A stretch of DNA of 64,000 nucleotides from UBA12087 sp964370815 (GCA_964370815.1 CAYJKQ010000001.1:248001-312000), one strand, 5' to 3'. Counted from the first letter of the stretch, positions 26,522-36,382 are shown. Notes: a model not told the origin generated them from the letters alone. Program-made: numbers and translations.

Positions 26522-27763
26522 ATGGCAATTAGGGTAGTTGTCACAGGTCTTGGATGTATCAGTCCTTTGGGAAATAATTGGCCTGTAACATGGAAGAACC
26601 TGTTAGCTGGAATATCCGGTGTATCGAACATCACACGCTTTGATCCGAGCAATTATAAAACCCGTATTGCTGCCGAAGTAAAAGGTTTTGATCCGGTTAG
26701 TCTATTTGGAAATAAAGAAGCTCGAAGAATGGATCGTTTTACTCAATTAGCTATGGCTTCTTCATTGGAAGCGGTTGAGAACTCAGGAATAAAAATAAGC
26801 GATGATAATCGGGATAGAGTGGGTGTAGTAATTGGGACAGGAATTGGTGGGTTAGGGACACTTCTCGAGCAACAGACTGTCCTTGATCAGCGAGGACCTG
26901 ATAGGGTTAGCCCTTTCTTGGTACCGATGATGTTGGCTGATTCTGGTCCGGGCATGGTGGCATTACACCTGGGTGTGCGCGGGCCAAATATGGCGATTGT
27001 TACTGCCTGTGCGACCGGTACTAATGTTATTGGAGAGGCGTCAGAGATGATTAAGCGTGGCTCAGCAGATGTCATACTTGCTGGAGGTTCGGAATCTTCA
27101 ATAATTCCTATTGCCATTGCTGGTATGGGCTCAATGACAGCATTATCAACGAAGAATGACGATCCTGAACGTGCTTCCAGACCGTTTGACCTAAACCGTG
27201 ATGGTTTTGTAATGGGCGAAGGGGCAGCAATATTGATTCTTGAAACTCTTGACTCGGCATTGGCTCGTAATGCTAACATCTTGGCAGAAATCGGTGGATA
27301 TGGGACATCCGATGATGCCTACCATATTTCTTCACCTGCAGAAAATGGTGCTGGTGCAGCATTATGTATGTCGTTGGCATTAAAAAGTGCAAAGTTAAAC
27401 ATAAATGATATTGATTACATTAACGCTCATGGAACGAGCACATACCTGAATGATAAAAGTGAGACTGCAGCAATCAAAACAGTTTTTGGAGAGCAAGCCT
27501 ATAAACTTCAAGTTTCATCAACCAAATCCATGACTGGGCATCTATTGGGTGCTTCTGGTGCATTGGAAGCAGCGATATCGGTTCAGGCAATCAAGGATGG
27601 AGTGATTCCGCCAACGATCAATTATGAAACTCCTGATCCAGATTGTGATCTAGATTATGTGCCGAATTATGCCCGTAAATCTGACATTATGCACGTCATG
27701 TCTAATTCATTTGGTTTCGGTGGACATAATGCTACCATTGTATTAAATAAATATACAGGATAA
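26522..27763 (+). CDS. fabF: 3-oxoacyl-[ACP] synthase II (FabF)
   Basis: ATG 26522 with GGAGGA upstream gives 413 aa starting MAIRVVVTGLGCISPLGNN. Catalytic Cys is in VTACATGTN, the two His are in NAHGTSTYLND and MTGHLLGASGA, and the Gly-rich NSFGFGGHNA closes the fold. It condenses malonyl-ACP with acyl-ACP during fatty-acid elongation. fabH follows within 50 bp; no acpP or fabD is adjacent. Intact. Confidence 0.95.
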   Translation: MAIRVVVTGLGCISPLGNNWPVTWKNLLAGISGVSNITRFDPSNYKTRIAAEVKGFDPVSLFGNKEARRMDRFTQLAMASSLEAVENSGIKISDDNRDRVGVVIGTGIGGLGTLLEQQTVLDQRGPDRVSPFLVPMMLADSGPGMVALHLGVRGPNMAIVTACATGTNVIGEASEMIKRGSADVILAGGSESSIIPIAIAGMGSMTALSTKNDDPERASRPFDLNRDGFVMGEGAAILILETLDSALARNANILAEIGGYGTSDDAYHISSPAENGAGAALCMSLALKSAKLNINDIDYINAHGTSTYLNDKSETAAIKTVFGEQAYKLQVSSTKSMTGHLLGASGALEAAISVQAIKDGVIPPTINYETPDPDCDLDYVPNYARKSDIMHVMSNSFGFGGHNATIVLNKYTG

Positions 27764-27810
27764 TAAATATAGTTTCGATAAATTATGAAGTGAATTATTG
27801 AGGTGTTTCC

Positions 27811-28917
27811 ATGCCTTTCGCACATATTACTGGTTGGGGAATGGCGGTTCCTGAAAAAATAATAACTAATATTGATCTTGAAAAGATCATTAATACAAAT
27901 GATAAATGGATCTTTGAAAGAACTGGGATCAAAGAAAGACATATAGCCAAAGAAGATCAAACAACATCATCTCTGGCAGTAGAAGCAGCTTGGAAAGCGC
28001 TTTCTGTCGCCAAACTCAAACCTACTGAAGTAGATTTGATTATTTGTGCTACGTCTACTCCTGAGTATTTCTTCCCAGCTACTGCATGTCTGGTGCAAGA
28101 CCGTCTTGGCGCTACAAAAGCCGGGGCATTTGACTTATCTGCTGCTTGCACCGGATTCATTTATGCAGTAAATATGGCAACTCAAGCGATAAGAAGTGGA
28201 AGTTTAAAGGTAGTACTAGTCATAGGGGCAGAAACGCTTTCTCGATTTGTCGATTGGACGGATCGTAATACTTGCATTTTATTTGGGGATGGTGCTGGTG
28301 CACTGGTTTTACAAGCCAGTAACAATCCTGGAGGAGTTTTATCCAATGTAATGCACTCCGATGGTTCTGGCGCGAATCTTCTGACAATTCCAGCTGGAGG
28401 CAGTAAAAATCCAGCTACAGAAGCAACAATTAGAGCTGGTTTGCATTTTATCCAAATGGATGGACGGGAAGTCTACAGGTTTGCGACACGTGTTATGGCT
28501 CAAGCGACACGGGAAGTGATTTCTGCGGCTGGTATTTTAATTGAAGAAGTGAATTGGATAATTCCTCATCAAGCTAACTTGCGAATAATAGAAGCAGCTG
28601 CTCGAGGTTTAAAACTTCCTCTCGATAGATTCGTGATAAATTTGGACCGATATGGAAATACATCAACAGCATCGATACCGATAGCGATCTGTGAAGCTAT
28701 TCATGATGGACGTTTGCAAAAGGGGGATAAATTCGTTCTAGTGGGATTTGGAGCAGGTTTAACCTGGGGGGCAACAGTCGCGCAATGGACTGGTGTCAAG
28801 GAAACAGAACGCGTTATCCGACCTACCTATTTTCGCCTACTTGCACGAACTCGATCATCCTTACGGCGGTTATGGCTGAGGATTGAGGGTATAATTTGGG
28901 GAAGGAAGAATACATAA
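27811..28917 (+). CDS. fabH: 3-oxoacyl-[ACP] synthase III (FabH)
   Basis: 368 aa. Catalytic Cys113 is in DLSAACTGF, His in WIIPHQANLRII and Asn in RYGNTSTASI. The C-terminus extends about 40 residues past the usual FabH end with an Arg-rich tail (ARTRSSLRRLWLRIEG) that could contact membrane or ACP. It initiates fatty-acid synthesis from acyl-CoA and malonyl-ACP. GAGG precedes the start. It is paired with fabF. Confidence 0.95.
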   Translation: MPFAHITGWGMAVPEKIITNIDLEKIINTNDKWIFERTGIKERHIAKEDQTTSSLAVEAAWKALSVAKLKPTEVDLIICATSTPEYFFPATACLVQDRLGATKAGAFDLSAACTGFIYAVNMATQAIRSGSLKVVLVIGAETLSRFVDWTDRNTCILFGDGAGALVLQASNNPGGVLSNVMHSDGSGANLLTIPAGGSKNPATEATIRAGLHFIQMDGREVYRFATRVMAQATREVISAAGILIEEVNWIIPHQANLRIIEAAARGLKLPLDRFVINLDRYGNTSTASIPIAICEAIHDGRLQKGDKFVLVGFGAGLTWGATVAQWTGVKETERVIRPTYFRLLARTRSSLRRLWLRIEGIIWGRKNT

Positions 28918-29021
28918 TTCTTCCCTTTACGATTGGAAAATTATTAACTATATATGACCATCACCGAGAAATCGATATTGATATATAATGAAAAACCTCA
29001 TGATCGAAATTGATTAAATTA

Positions 29022-29052
29022 ATCCCAACCGCCAAATTGGTTGGGATTTTTA
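29022..29052 (+). terminator. Intrinsic terminator after fabH
   Basis: ATCCCAACC/GGTTGGGAT stem of 9 bp with an 8-nt loop, followed by TTTTTAC. It sits about 105 bp after fabH and just before the hydrolase gene. Confidence 0.8.
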
Positions 29053-29072
29053 CTTAATTTAAGGAATATTTA

Positions 29073-29849
29073 ATGACAACTATTAATTATTTGGATCCGG
29101 GTGGACACAATGGAACTCCAGTCTTGATGTTACATGGTTTGGGAGTGGATAGTTCTTCCTGGGTTCTTCAATTCCCCGCTCTGATTGACGCCGGATTTCG
29201 CCCTATAGCAGTAGATGTACCCGGCTTTGGGAGCTCTCCATATGGAAATTCAACCTGGAGTATCAAGCGTGTTACGAATGAAATAGCTGCTTTCTTGTGT
29301 GATAGAAATTTTCTGTCTGTAAATGTTGTTGGTCTGTCTATGGGAGGAACGATCGCTCAGCAACTTGCATTCGATTTCCCAAAAATTGTATCCAAATTAG
29401 TATTGGCAAACACATTTTCTGTTCTAAGACCGTCAACTCTGAAAGGTTGGATGTACTTTGTGCAGCGAATTATTCTTGTACACACACTCGGACTCCCGGC
29501 GCAAGCAAAGTTTGTGGCAAATAGAATTTTTCCACGACCCGACCAGATCGAATTACAGAAACAAATGATCCAGCAGATCATAAATGCAGATCCACGGGCT
29601 TACCGGGCAGCCATGCGTTCTTTGGCTACATTTAATTCAAGGAAGAGATTAACAGAAATTAAAATTCCAACGCTTGTAATTACAGGAATGAAAGACACAA
29701 CGATCCAAGCTGCGCACCAGGCTCATCTGGCTTCCTGCATTCCTGGAGCACAGCAAGCAATAATACCCGAAGCAGGTCATGCAGCCAGCGTTGAAAAACC
29801 TGATGAATTTAACAAGATACTCGTGGATTTCCTTTTAGTAAAAGAATAA
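29073..29849 (+). CDS. Alpha/beta hydrolase
   Basis: 258 aa. Oxyanion motif LHGLG (20-24), nucleophile elbow GLSMGG with Ser89, acid in GMKDTTIQ and His in PEAGHAASVEKPDEF. This is a complete catalytic triad of the esterase/lipase-like fold. Substrate unknown; members include carboxylesterases and 3-oxoadipate enol-lactonases. It ends 4 bp before the convergent scpA stop, without a terminator between them. Confidence 0.9.
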   Translation: MTTINYLDPGGHNGTPVLMLHGLGVDSSSWVLQFPALIDAGFRPIAVDVPGFGSSPYGNSTWSIKRVTNEIAAFLCDRNFLSVNVVGLSMGGTIAQQLAFDFPKIVSKLVLANTFSVLRPSTLKGWMYFVQRIILVHTLGLPAQAKFVANRIFPRPDQIELQKQMIQQIINADPRAYRAAMRSLATFNSRKRLTEIKIPTLVITGMKDTTIQAAHQAHLASCIPGAQQAIIPEAGHAASVEKPDEFNKILVDFLLVKE

Positions 29850-29853
29850 GTGT

Positions 29854-30633
29854 TTATTCCCCAAACTCAATATCAAACTCTTTGATTTCGGATAATTCGG
29901 AAATTGTTTCAATTTGGATATCAGCGAAAAGCGACTCCTGATAAACACTTACATGAAATTTTTTAATTAATTCAAGTAAGGCTAGAAATGTAACCACAAC
30001 ATCGAGCCGGGTTTTTGAATCTCTGATCACTTCGTAAAATGTGGATCGTTGGCTTATGGATAGCTGGCTGATTATTAATGCAATTTTCTCACGAATCGTT
30101 ATTCTTGGCGCTTGAATTATTGTATCAAGGTCTTGTTTTTCTTGTTCTTTTTGCAGGACCTCTTCTGCCGCTATTATAAGATCACTTAAATTAATATCGT
30201 TTAAGTCAAGTCGACTTTCAAATTTTGGAAGCGAGGCGATGCGCAAATAACTACGCAGACATTCTTGTTCTCTTTCCTGTAGCCATAATGATTTTTCTTT
30301 AAATTGTTTATATATTAGTAATTGCTGGATCAGTGAAAGACTTGGATCTTCGTTGTCAACTTCGGTAATTGAAAACCTTGGGAGTAGGGCTTCGGATTTA
30401 ATTTGGATAAGTTTCGCTGCGATTACTAAAAAAGCTGAGATTTCTTCAGCTTCAATAGTCTTCATGTGATGAATATAATCCAAAAATTGGTCAGTCACCA
30501 ATGCCAGTGAGACTGAAGTTATATCCAGTTCTGAATGTTCGATCAATTGAAGAAGCAGGTCAAGTGGTCCCTCAAATACTGGAACGGTTACTGTATAACT
30601 ACCAGATTGATGCTGTGCGATTTTGAGATCCAT
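29854..30633 (-). CDS. scpA: Segregation and condensation protein A (ScpA)
   Basis: The start at 30633 gives 259 aa (MDLKIAQHQ...); a longer frame to 30729 adds 32 residues without support. The kleisin N-terminal signature is VPVFEGPLDLLLQLIEHSELDI, then AEEISAFLVIAAKLIQIKSEALLP. The C-terminal winged-helix part contains VVTFLALLELIKKFHVSVYQ. It bridges SMC heads in chromosome condensation. The usual partner gene scpB is not adjacent. Confidence 0.93.
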   Translation of the reverse strand: MDLKIAQHQSGSYTVTVPVFEGPLDLLLQLIEHSELDITSVSLALVTDQFLDYIHHMKTIEAEEISAFLVIAAKLIQIKSEALLPRFSITEVDNEDPSLSLIQQLLIYKQFKEKSLWLQEREQECLRSYLRIASLPKFESRLDLNDINLSDLIIAAEEVLQKEQEKQDLDTIIQAPRITIREKIALIISQLSISQRSTFYEVIRDSKTRLDVVVTFLALLELIKKFHVSVYQESLFADIQIETISELSEIKEFDIEFGE

Positions 30634-30779
30634 GACACGCGGATTATAACATCCATTGGATGTATTCAATTTTATTTCATACTTGGTTATATGGGCTTCC
30701 ACCAAATTAAATTGGGAATTTTGTAGCATGATTAGAAAGACTTAATCAAAAATCATGGAAAGTGGATATCAGGGGAGGG

Positions 30780-30785
30780 TATAAT
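30780..30785 (+). promoter_or_regulatory. TATAAT close to moaC start
   Basis: A perfect TATAAT ends 6 bp before the moaC ATG at 30792, so transcription from it would begin at or next to the start codon (leaderless). The -35 region is not convincing. Confidence 0.4.
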
Positions 30786-30791
30786 TTGAGA

Positions 30792-31280
30792 ATGGAAAAT
30801 AAGAATCTTACACATATAGACAGTAAGGGTCGTGCCCGGATGGTGGATATTGGTACAAAGCCTGAAAATGAGCGTATCGCAATTGCTCGAGGTGAAGTAA
30901 GAATGCTGCCAGAAACTCTTCATTTAATCCGTGGTGGTCGATTAGCCAAAGGTGATGTGTTTACAGTTGCTCAAATTGCAGGTATAAGTGCAGCAAAAAA
31001 AACATCCGACCTGATACCATTGTGTCATCCCATATCTTTGACAAAAGTGGATGTTGATCTAATTCTGAAAGATGCCATCCCGGGAGTCATGATCACAGCA
31101 ACTGCCCGAACTATTGGTAAGACTGGTGTTGAAATGGAGGCATTGACAGCAGTCGCAATTGCAGCATTAACAATCTATGATATGGCAAAAGCTGTTGAAA
31201 AGACAATCAGTATACAAAATATCCGCCTACTCGAAAAGCATGGTGGTGTTTCTGGCGATATTATGAATGAAGAAGATTAG
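30792..31280 (+). CDS. moaC: Cyclic pyranopterin monophosphate synthase MoaC
   Basis: ATG 30792 gives 162 aa. Motifs THIDSKGRARMVDIGTKPEN, KKTSDLIPLCHPISLTKVDVDL and GKTGVEMEALTAVAIAALTIYDM cover the active site, including the conserved KTGVEMEAL. It converts the MoaA product to cyclic pyranopterin monophosphate. It heads moaC-moaD-moaE; moaA is not adjacent. An in-frame start at 30762 is possible but lies upstream of the TATAAT. Confidence 0.95.
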   Translation: MENKNLTHIDSKGRARMVDIGTKPENERIAIARGEVRMLPETLHLIRGGRLAKGDVFTVAQIAGISAAKKTSDLIPLCHPISLTKVDVDLILKDAIPGVMITATARTIGKTGVEMEALTAVAIAALTIYDMAKAVEKTISIQNIRLLEKHGGVSGDIMNEED

Positions 31281-31299
31281 ACAAGAGCTGGGAGGAACA

Positions 31300-31548
31300 A
31301 TGATTCAAGTAACATTATTATTCTTCGCCACGGTGCGTGATATTATTGGCCAACGTAGAATGATTAAATCTATCCCTGACAATATATCGATATCTGGGTT
31401 GAAAGATTTGTTAGTGGAAGAATTCCCTGGATTAAAAGAAATTATGCCTTCGGTAATAGTTTCTCTGAATCACGAATTTGCATTCGATACTTCCTCGATT
31501 CCCTCAGATGCAGAAATTGCTTTATTCCCGCCAGTTTCAGGAGGATAA
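31300..31548 (+). CDS. moaD: Molybdopterin synthase sulfur carrier subunit MoaD
   Basis: ATG 31300 with GGAGGAA directly upstream gives 82 aa. Ubiquitin-like fold (VTLLFFATVRDIIGQ) ending in the required Gly-Gly (ALFPPVSGG), which is thiocarboxylated. It donates sulfur to MoaE. Four bases separate it from moaE. Confidence 0.93.
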   Translation: MIQVTLLFFATVRDIIGQRRMIKSIPDNISISGLKDLLVEEFPGLKEIMPSVIVSLNHEFAFDTSSIPSDAEIALFPPVSGG

Positions 31549-31551
31549 TAA

Positions 31552-32010
31552 ATGGCAGGAAAAACGATTTGTATGATTTTAGAATCCAACATCAATTTAG
31601 ATGAATTGATTATGCGACTTACGCTTCCCTCTACCGGAGCTGTTGTCATGTTCACAGGGTTGGTTCGTGGATATACCGGTAAAGGTAACCCGCATGTTAC
31701 AGCACAACTTGAGTATGAGGCTTATCAGCCAATGGCAGAAAAAATGATGTACCGTATTGCTGATGAAATTCGCACAAAATGGCCAGAAATCGAATCGATC
31801 GCAATAATTCAACGGACAGGTAAATTCTTACCTGGTAATCCCACAGTAACAATTGCATGTTCTGCAGCACACAGGGACACAGGCGTATTTGATGCTGCCA
31901 GATATGGGATCGATCGCTTAAAAGATATCGTTCCTGTGTGGAAGAAAGAATATACCTCTCAGGGGGAATCCTGGATAGAAGGGGATCATATTCCCCTACC
32001 AGGCGAATGA
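31552..32010 (+). CDS. moaE: Molybdopterin synthase catalytic subunit MoaE
   Basis: 152 aa. Family motifs are GAVVMFTGLVRGYTGKG, LEYEAYQPMAEKMMYRI, IIQRTGKFLPGNPTVTIACSAAHRD and VPVWKKEYTSQGESWIEG, with the active-site lysine in VWKKE. With MoaD it converts precursor Z to molybdopterin. thrC begins on the next base after its stop. Confidence 0.95.
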   Translation: MAGKTICMILESNINLDELIMRLTLPSTGAVVMFTGLVRGYTGKGNPHVTAQLEYEAYQPMAEKMMYRIADEIRTKWPEIESIAIIQRTGKFLPGNPTVTIACSAAHRDTGVFDAARYGIDRLKDIVPVWKKEYTSQGESWIEGDHIPLPGE

Positions 32011-33120
32011 ATGAATTATTCAACCATTATTTGCACGAATTGCAGTCGGGAATACCCGCATACAAGCAATCCATATCGTTGCATGGTATGTGGAGGTGTA
32101 TTTGATTTTCGGGATCCGATAATATTTGATCCTGAAAAAATTGATTTCCTTCAACCTGGAATTTGGAAATATCGGTACACTTTCAATATTAATGATGATA
32201 TTGATGCCATTTCTCTGGGGGAAGGAGATACACCTCTTGTTTGGACAGAATTATTTGGACATGAAGTCGCAATAAAGTGTGAATTTCTAAATCCGACTGG
32301 TTCATTTAAAGATCGTGGATCTAGTTTAACAGCTTCTTTTTTTAAATCAAGAAATATAGATAGGTATATTGAAGATTCGTCTGGTAATGCTGGTGCATCG
32401 TTAGCAGCTTACTCTGCCAGGGCAGGCATAGAATTAGAGGTTTACATACCAGAAACTGCCTCGGGGATAAAGAGAAAACAAATAGAAGCATTTGGTGCCA
32501 AATTGATTCCATTAAAAGGGACACGTAGAGAGATACAAGATGTCGCAAAACAACTTGCTGATAGTGGTAATATTTACGCCAGTCATGCTTACTTACCATT
32601 TAATATTCCAGGATATGCAACCGTAGCATATGAGATATTTGACCAGATGGGAGATAAGTCCCCGGGAACAGTAATTCTGCCAGTTGGACAAGGAGGGTTA
32701 TTGATCGGATTGGCGCGAGGATTTGCTGCTCTCAGAAAAGCAGAAAAGATTACAAAAATCCCAGCCATCGTGGGAGTTCAGGCACGTGCATGTTCTCCCC
32801 TTTGGTCTCTCTTTACAGGTGGCATTGATGGCTTAAGATTTGCCACGGATAGCCCAACTTTGGCTGAAGGTGTTCGAGTGTGGCAGCCAATTCGAGGGGA
32901 TTTAGTTCTAAAAGAGATAGGATCGACTATGGGAAAATTTGTAGCTGTGGATGAATTCGAAATAAAAAATGGAGTAGAAGAATTCGCCCGGAAGGGCTTC
33001 CACGTGGAGCCAACTTCTGCATTGGTTTGGAGTGGTTTAAAGCAATGTGTGGATAATTGTGATGGACCGATAGTAGTAATTTTGACAGGTTCTGGTCTAA
33101 AATACCAGGATATTGGTTGA
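32011..33120 (+). CDS. thrC: Threonine synthase
   Basis: 369 aa. A zinc-ribbon-like N-terminus (CTNCSREYPHTSNPYRCMVCGG) precedes the PLP fold. The PLP lysine is K100 in FLNPTGSFKDRGSS. LPVGQGGLLIGL is the phosphate-binding Gly loop and VEPTSALVWSGLKQ the C-terminal motif. It converts O-phosphohomoserine to threonine. It abuts moaE with no gap, an unusual operon partner for Moco genes. Confidence 0.93.
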   Translation: MNYSTIICTNCSREYPHTSNPYRCMVCGGVFDFRDPIIFDPEKIDFLQPGIWKYRYTFNINDDIDAISLGEGDTPLVWTELFGHEVAIKCEFLNPTGSFKDRGSSLTASFFKSRNIDRYIEDSSGNAGASLAAYSARAGIELEVYIPETASGIKRKQIEAFGAKLIPLKGTRREIQDVAKQLADSGNIYASHAYLPFNIPGYATVAYEIFDQMGDKSPGTVILPVGQGGLLIGLARGFAALRKAEKITKIPAIVGVQARACSPLWSLFTGGIDGLRFATDSPTLAEGVRVWQPIRGDLVLKEIGSTMGKFVAVDEFEIKNGVEEFARKGFHVEPTSALVWSGLKQCVDNCDGPIVVILTGSGLKYQDIG

Positions 33121-33152
33121 ATTGATCTAATACACTTTTGGAAGGATGAAGT

Positions 33153-34109
33153 ATGGATGAAATCCACTCTTTAAGCAAAGATCTAATAGAAAATCTTGGA
33201 AGAGTTATCGTTGGTAAACGAAATGTTATTGAAATGATGATCGTCGGACTCTTATGCCAGGGGCATGTTTTGATCGAAGATGTTCCAGGTGTTGGGAAAA
33301 CAGTTTTAGCTCGAAGCTTGGCACGATCATTGGGAGTCACTTTTAGTAGATTGCAATTTACCCCTGACATGCTTCCTAGCGATGTAACAGGCGTCTCTGT
33401 ATTCAATCAGGTCAAGCGGGATTTCGAGTTTCGACCAGGTCCAATATTTGCTCAGATTGTGCTCGTGGATGAGATAAATCGAGCAACTCCCAAAACTCAG
33501 GCAGCTTTGCTCGAAGCCATGGAGGAAAGACAGGTAACTGTTGATGGGATAACTCACCTATTACCGCGACCATTTATGGTAGCGGCAACTCAAAATCCTA
33601 TTGAATATGAAGGAACATTTCCCCTCCCTGAAGCACAGTTGGATCGTTTTCTCCTTCGAATAAAACTGGGTTATCCAACCATAACGGATGAAGTGAATAT
33701 TCTTGAGATGCAGCAATTTCAACATCCGTTCGAATTAATAAAGCCAGTTGTAAGTGAATCTCAATTAATAAATGAAATAGAAGTAATTAAGAAAGTTTAT
33801 GTGTCGGAGCCAATAAAAAAATACATAGTGGACCTCGTAACACAAACCAGGCATAATGACGATCTTTACCTTGGAGCAAGTCCCCGGGGAAGCTTGGCGC
33901 TATTTAGAACCGGGCAGGCACTCGCTTTCTTAAGAAACCGAAATTACGTCTTGCCGGATGACATAAAAATAATGGCCACATTTGTCTTATCGCACCGGGT
34001 CATCGTCAGCCCATCTTCCAGACTACGAGAGATAAGTTCAACCAGAATTATCGAAGAGATATTAGAAAACATTCCGGTACCTGGAGGCGTTTACAAGGAA
34101 ATTAATTAG
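33153..34109 (+). CDS. MoxR family AAA+ ATPase
   Basis: 318 aa. Walker A EDVPGVGKTVLA (46-50 GVGKT), Walker B IVLVDEINRATPKTQAALLEAMEERQVT, sensor ATQNPIEYEGTFPLPEAQLDRF. MoxR ATPases act as chaperones that insert or activate metal cofactors or complexes, usually with a VWA or DUF58 protein. The DUF58 gene follows after 2 bp. Confidence 0.94.
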   Translation: MDEIHSLSKDLIENLGRVIVGKRNVIEMMIVGLLCQGHVLIEDVPGVGKTVLARSLARSLGVTFSRLQFTPDMLPSDVTGVSVFNQVKRDFEFRPGPIFAQIVLVDEINRATPKTQAALLEAMEERQVTVDGITHLLPRPFMVAATQNPIEYEGTFPLPEAQLDRFLLRIKLGYPTITDEVNILEMQQFQHPFELIKPVVSESQLINEIEVIKKVYVSEPIKKYIVDLVTQTRHNDDLYLGASPRGSLALFRTGQALAFLRNRNYVLPDDIKIMATFVLSHRVIVSPSSRLREISSTRIIEEILENIPVPGGVYKEIN

Positions 34110-34111
34110 GA

Positions 34112-35410
34112 ATGAGGAGATCTATCAGAACACGTTGGTTACCGACTGGTGTAATGACCATCTTATTTATGGGATGGGCAATAACCGGCGTTATGATCTA
34201 TATCCGGTTATTCTTGATGATCACCTTGATCCTGATTGGCTCATACCTATGGAATATTGTTGCTCTCAAGGGGATCCGGATCAACCGGAAATCTCGAAGT
34301 TATCGAACAAGTGTTGGAAGAATTTTTGATGAGCGCTTCGATATTCAAAATGTATCCAGATGGGCTTGCATGTGGTTGGAAATTGAAAATTTATCCCTAA
34401 TTCCAAATAAAAGCGGTTCCAGATTGCTTACAGGCATTGGAGGAATGCAACAAAGAACGTATACAGCCCGAACAAGGATATCTAAACGTGGTGCATATAC
34501 TTTGGGACCTACAAAACTTACTTCCGGTGATCCCTTTGGGATGTTCTTTTGTTCCCGTTTAGACCCAGCAAAAAATACTTTGATTGTATTACCATTGACC
34601 GTGGATATTCCATTCTTTCCTGTTCCTGAGGGTATTTTACCTGGGGGTAAAGATATCCATCAAAAAACGATGGATGTTACTCCTCACGCTACTGGAGTGA
34701 GGGAGTATGTTCCTGGAGACCCAATTAAACGAGTCCATTGGCCATCAACAGCCAAGCGTGAGCAATTCATGGTAAAAATTTACGAACAAGATCCTCAAGC
34801 GGAAATTTGGTTTTTCCTTGATTCAGAAGAGAAAATCCAGTTTTCGTCAACGGAAAGTGAAAGTGATACAAGAGAAGATTATTTAAATATAAATCGACGA
34901 ACTCAAATTAAACTTCCTGATGATACATATGAGTATGCCATCAGCGCAACTGCTTCATTGGCAAAATACTTCCTACACCAAAAGAAAGCTGTTGGATTAG
35001 TAAGTTCGGGAAGACAATTAACAGTTATTCCTTCTGAACGTGGAGATAGACAATTAGGGAAATTGTTAGAGACTCTGGCTTTTCTAAAAGCTGATGGTGA
35101 GCTCCCAATAGTTGGGTGTGTGAATGTCCATTCAAAATACCTGCCAATGGGTAGCGGAGTAATTCTTGTCACAACTTCTCAAAACAATGGATTATTGATC
35201 GCTATTGAAGACTTAATTCGTAGGAATCTACATCCGAGTGTTGTTATGATCATGTCAGAATCGTTTGGGTGTCCATCCGGCGGAGAAGAGAAATTTGAAG
35301 GACTAGAACGACGCAACGTCCCTGTGTTTAAAATAAACTGCGGGGAAGATTTGAGCAAGCAACTGGGACAGATCCAGGAAGGAAATGCGAGAACCTGGGC
35401 ACCTATTTGA
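34112..35410 (+). CDS. DUF58 domain-containing protein
   Basis: 432 aa. Two hydrophobic segments occur near the N-terminus (about residues 14-46). The DUF58 core is marked by GVREYVPGDPIKRVHWPSTAKREQFMVKIYEQDP. The following part resembles a VWA-like fold. It is the standard partner of MoxR, 2 bp downstream of it. The transglutaminase and further VWA genes often found in such clusters are absent; an MBL hydrolase follows instead. Confidence 0.9.
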   Translation: MRRSIRTRWLPTGVMTILFMGWAITGVMIYIRLFLMITLILIGSYLWNIVALKGIRINRKSRSYRTSVGRIFDERFDIQNVSRWACMWLEIENLSLIPNKSGSRLLTGIGGMQQRTYTARTRISKRGAYTLGPTKLTSGDPFGMFFCSRLDPAKNTLIVLPLTVDIPFFPVPEGILPGGKDIHQKTMDVTPHATGVREYVPGDPIKRVHWPSTAKREQFMVKIYEQDPQAEIWFFLDSEEKIQFSSTESESDTREDYLNINRRTQIKLPDDTYEYAISATASLAKYFLHQKKAVGLVSSGRQLTVIPSERGDRQLGKLLETLAFLKADGELPIVGCVNVHSKYLPMGSGVILVTTSQNNGLLIAIEDLIRRNLHPSVVMIMSESFGCPSGGEEKFEGLERRNVPVFKINCGEDLSKQLGQIQEGNARTWAPI

Positions 35411-35482
35411 CGAAAAAATCTCCAGATTTTTTACAGTATACTAACCTTGCTCTCAGGCACACATTTTTTTAGGAGATGTTGA

Positions 35483-36382
35483 ATGCATTCTATTATTACA
35501 TTGGATCTCAATTTCTTGAACAGAAAGGAGGCTATCGCTGCATATCTGATCCCTTATAATGGTGGTGCGATTTTAGTGGAAACAGGATCAGGATCAACAG
35601 TTGATACTCTTACAAACCAGCTTAATCACCACGGATTAAAACCAAAAGATGTGACTCATGTCTTTTTAACTCATATCCACATGGATCATGCTGGCGCGGC
35701 AGGATGGTTGGCAGAACAAGGTGCGCATATTTTTGTTCATCCAATGGGTGAACAGCATATGAAAACCCCTGATAAACTTATCTCAAGTGCAAAACGAATT
35801 TATGGGGATAAGATGGATTTATTATGGGGAAATTTCTTGCCGGTTCCTGAAGAAAAGTTGTCATCTGTGAGTGATATGGAACAAATCAAGATAAGTGACC
35901 TTGTTTTCACTGCAATTCATACTCCTGGGCACGCTGAGCATCATATTTCATGGCTTTTTGAAGATACATGTTTTACTGGAGATGTAGGAGGGGTCCGTAT
36001 ACCAGGCGTATTATATATACGATTGCCGATAGTTCCTCCTGAATTACACTTCAAGAAATGGAGACAAAGTTTAGTCAAACTAAGTGAATGTGGTTTTAAA
36101 TATATTGCCCCAACACACTTTGGTATTTTCAGCGATGCTGTGACTCATTTAACTCTTGCCAGACAGATTCTTGATGAAAACGAGAACTGGATGGATCAAG
36201 CCTTATTGGATGAAAAACCAATCGAATTGCTCAGGGAGCAATATGTGGCTTTTCTATATGAGCAAGGCCTTCGACTTGGAGTAAACAAAGAAACCTTGCG
36301 AACTTTGGAAATAGCGAACCCATCTTGGATGGGTGCTGATGGACTTTCCAGATACTGGAATAAATACAGAAATGTAAATTAA
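35483..36382 (+). CDS. MBL-fold metallo-hydrolase
   Basis: 299 aa. Metal motif THIHMDHAG (H64, H66, D68, H69), then HTPGHAEHHISW and the FTGDVGG Asp, then APTHFGIF. This is a complete two-metal site of the lactamase superfamily. The C-terminal ~80 residues are helical. Glyoxalase II-like thioesterase or lactonase chemistry is possible; no substrate can be named. AGGAG precedes the start. Confidence 0.9.
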   Translation: MHSIITLDLNFLNRKEAIAAYLIPYNGGAILVETGSGSTVDTLTNQLNHHGLKPKDVTHVFLTHIHMDHAGAAGWLAEQGAHIFVHPMGEQHMKTPDKLISSAKRIYGDKMDLLWGNFLPVPEEKLSSVSDMEQIKISDLVFTAIHTPGHAEHHISWLFEDTCFTGDVGGVRIPGVLYIRLPIVPPELHFKKWRQSLVKLSECGFKYIAPTHFGIFSDAVTHLTLARQILDENENWMDQALLDEKPIELLREQYVAFLYEQGLRLGVNKETLRTLEIANPSWMGADGLSRYWNKYRNVN

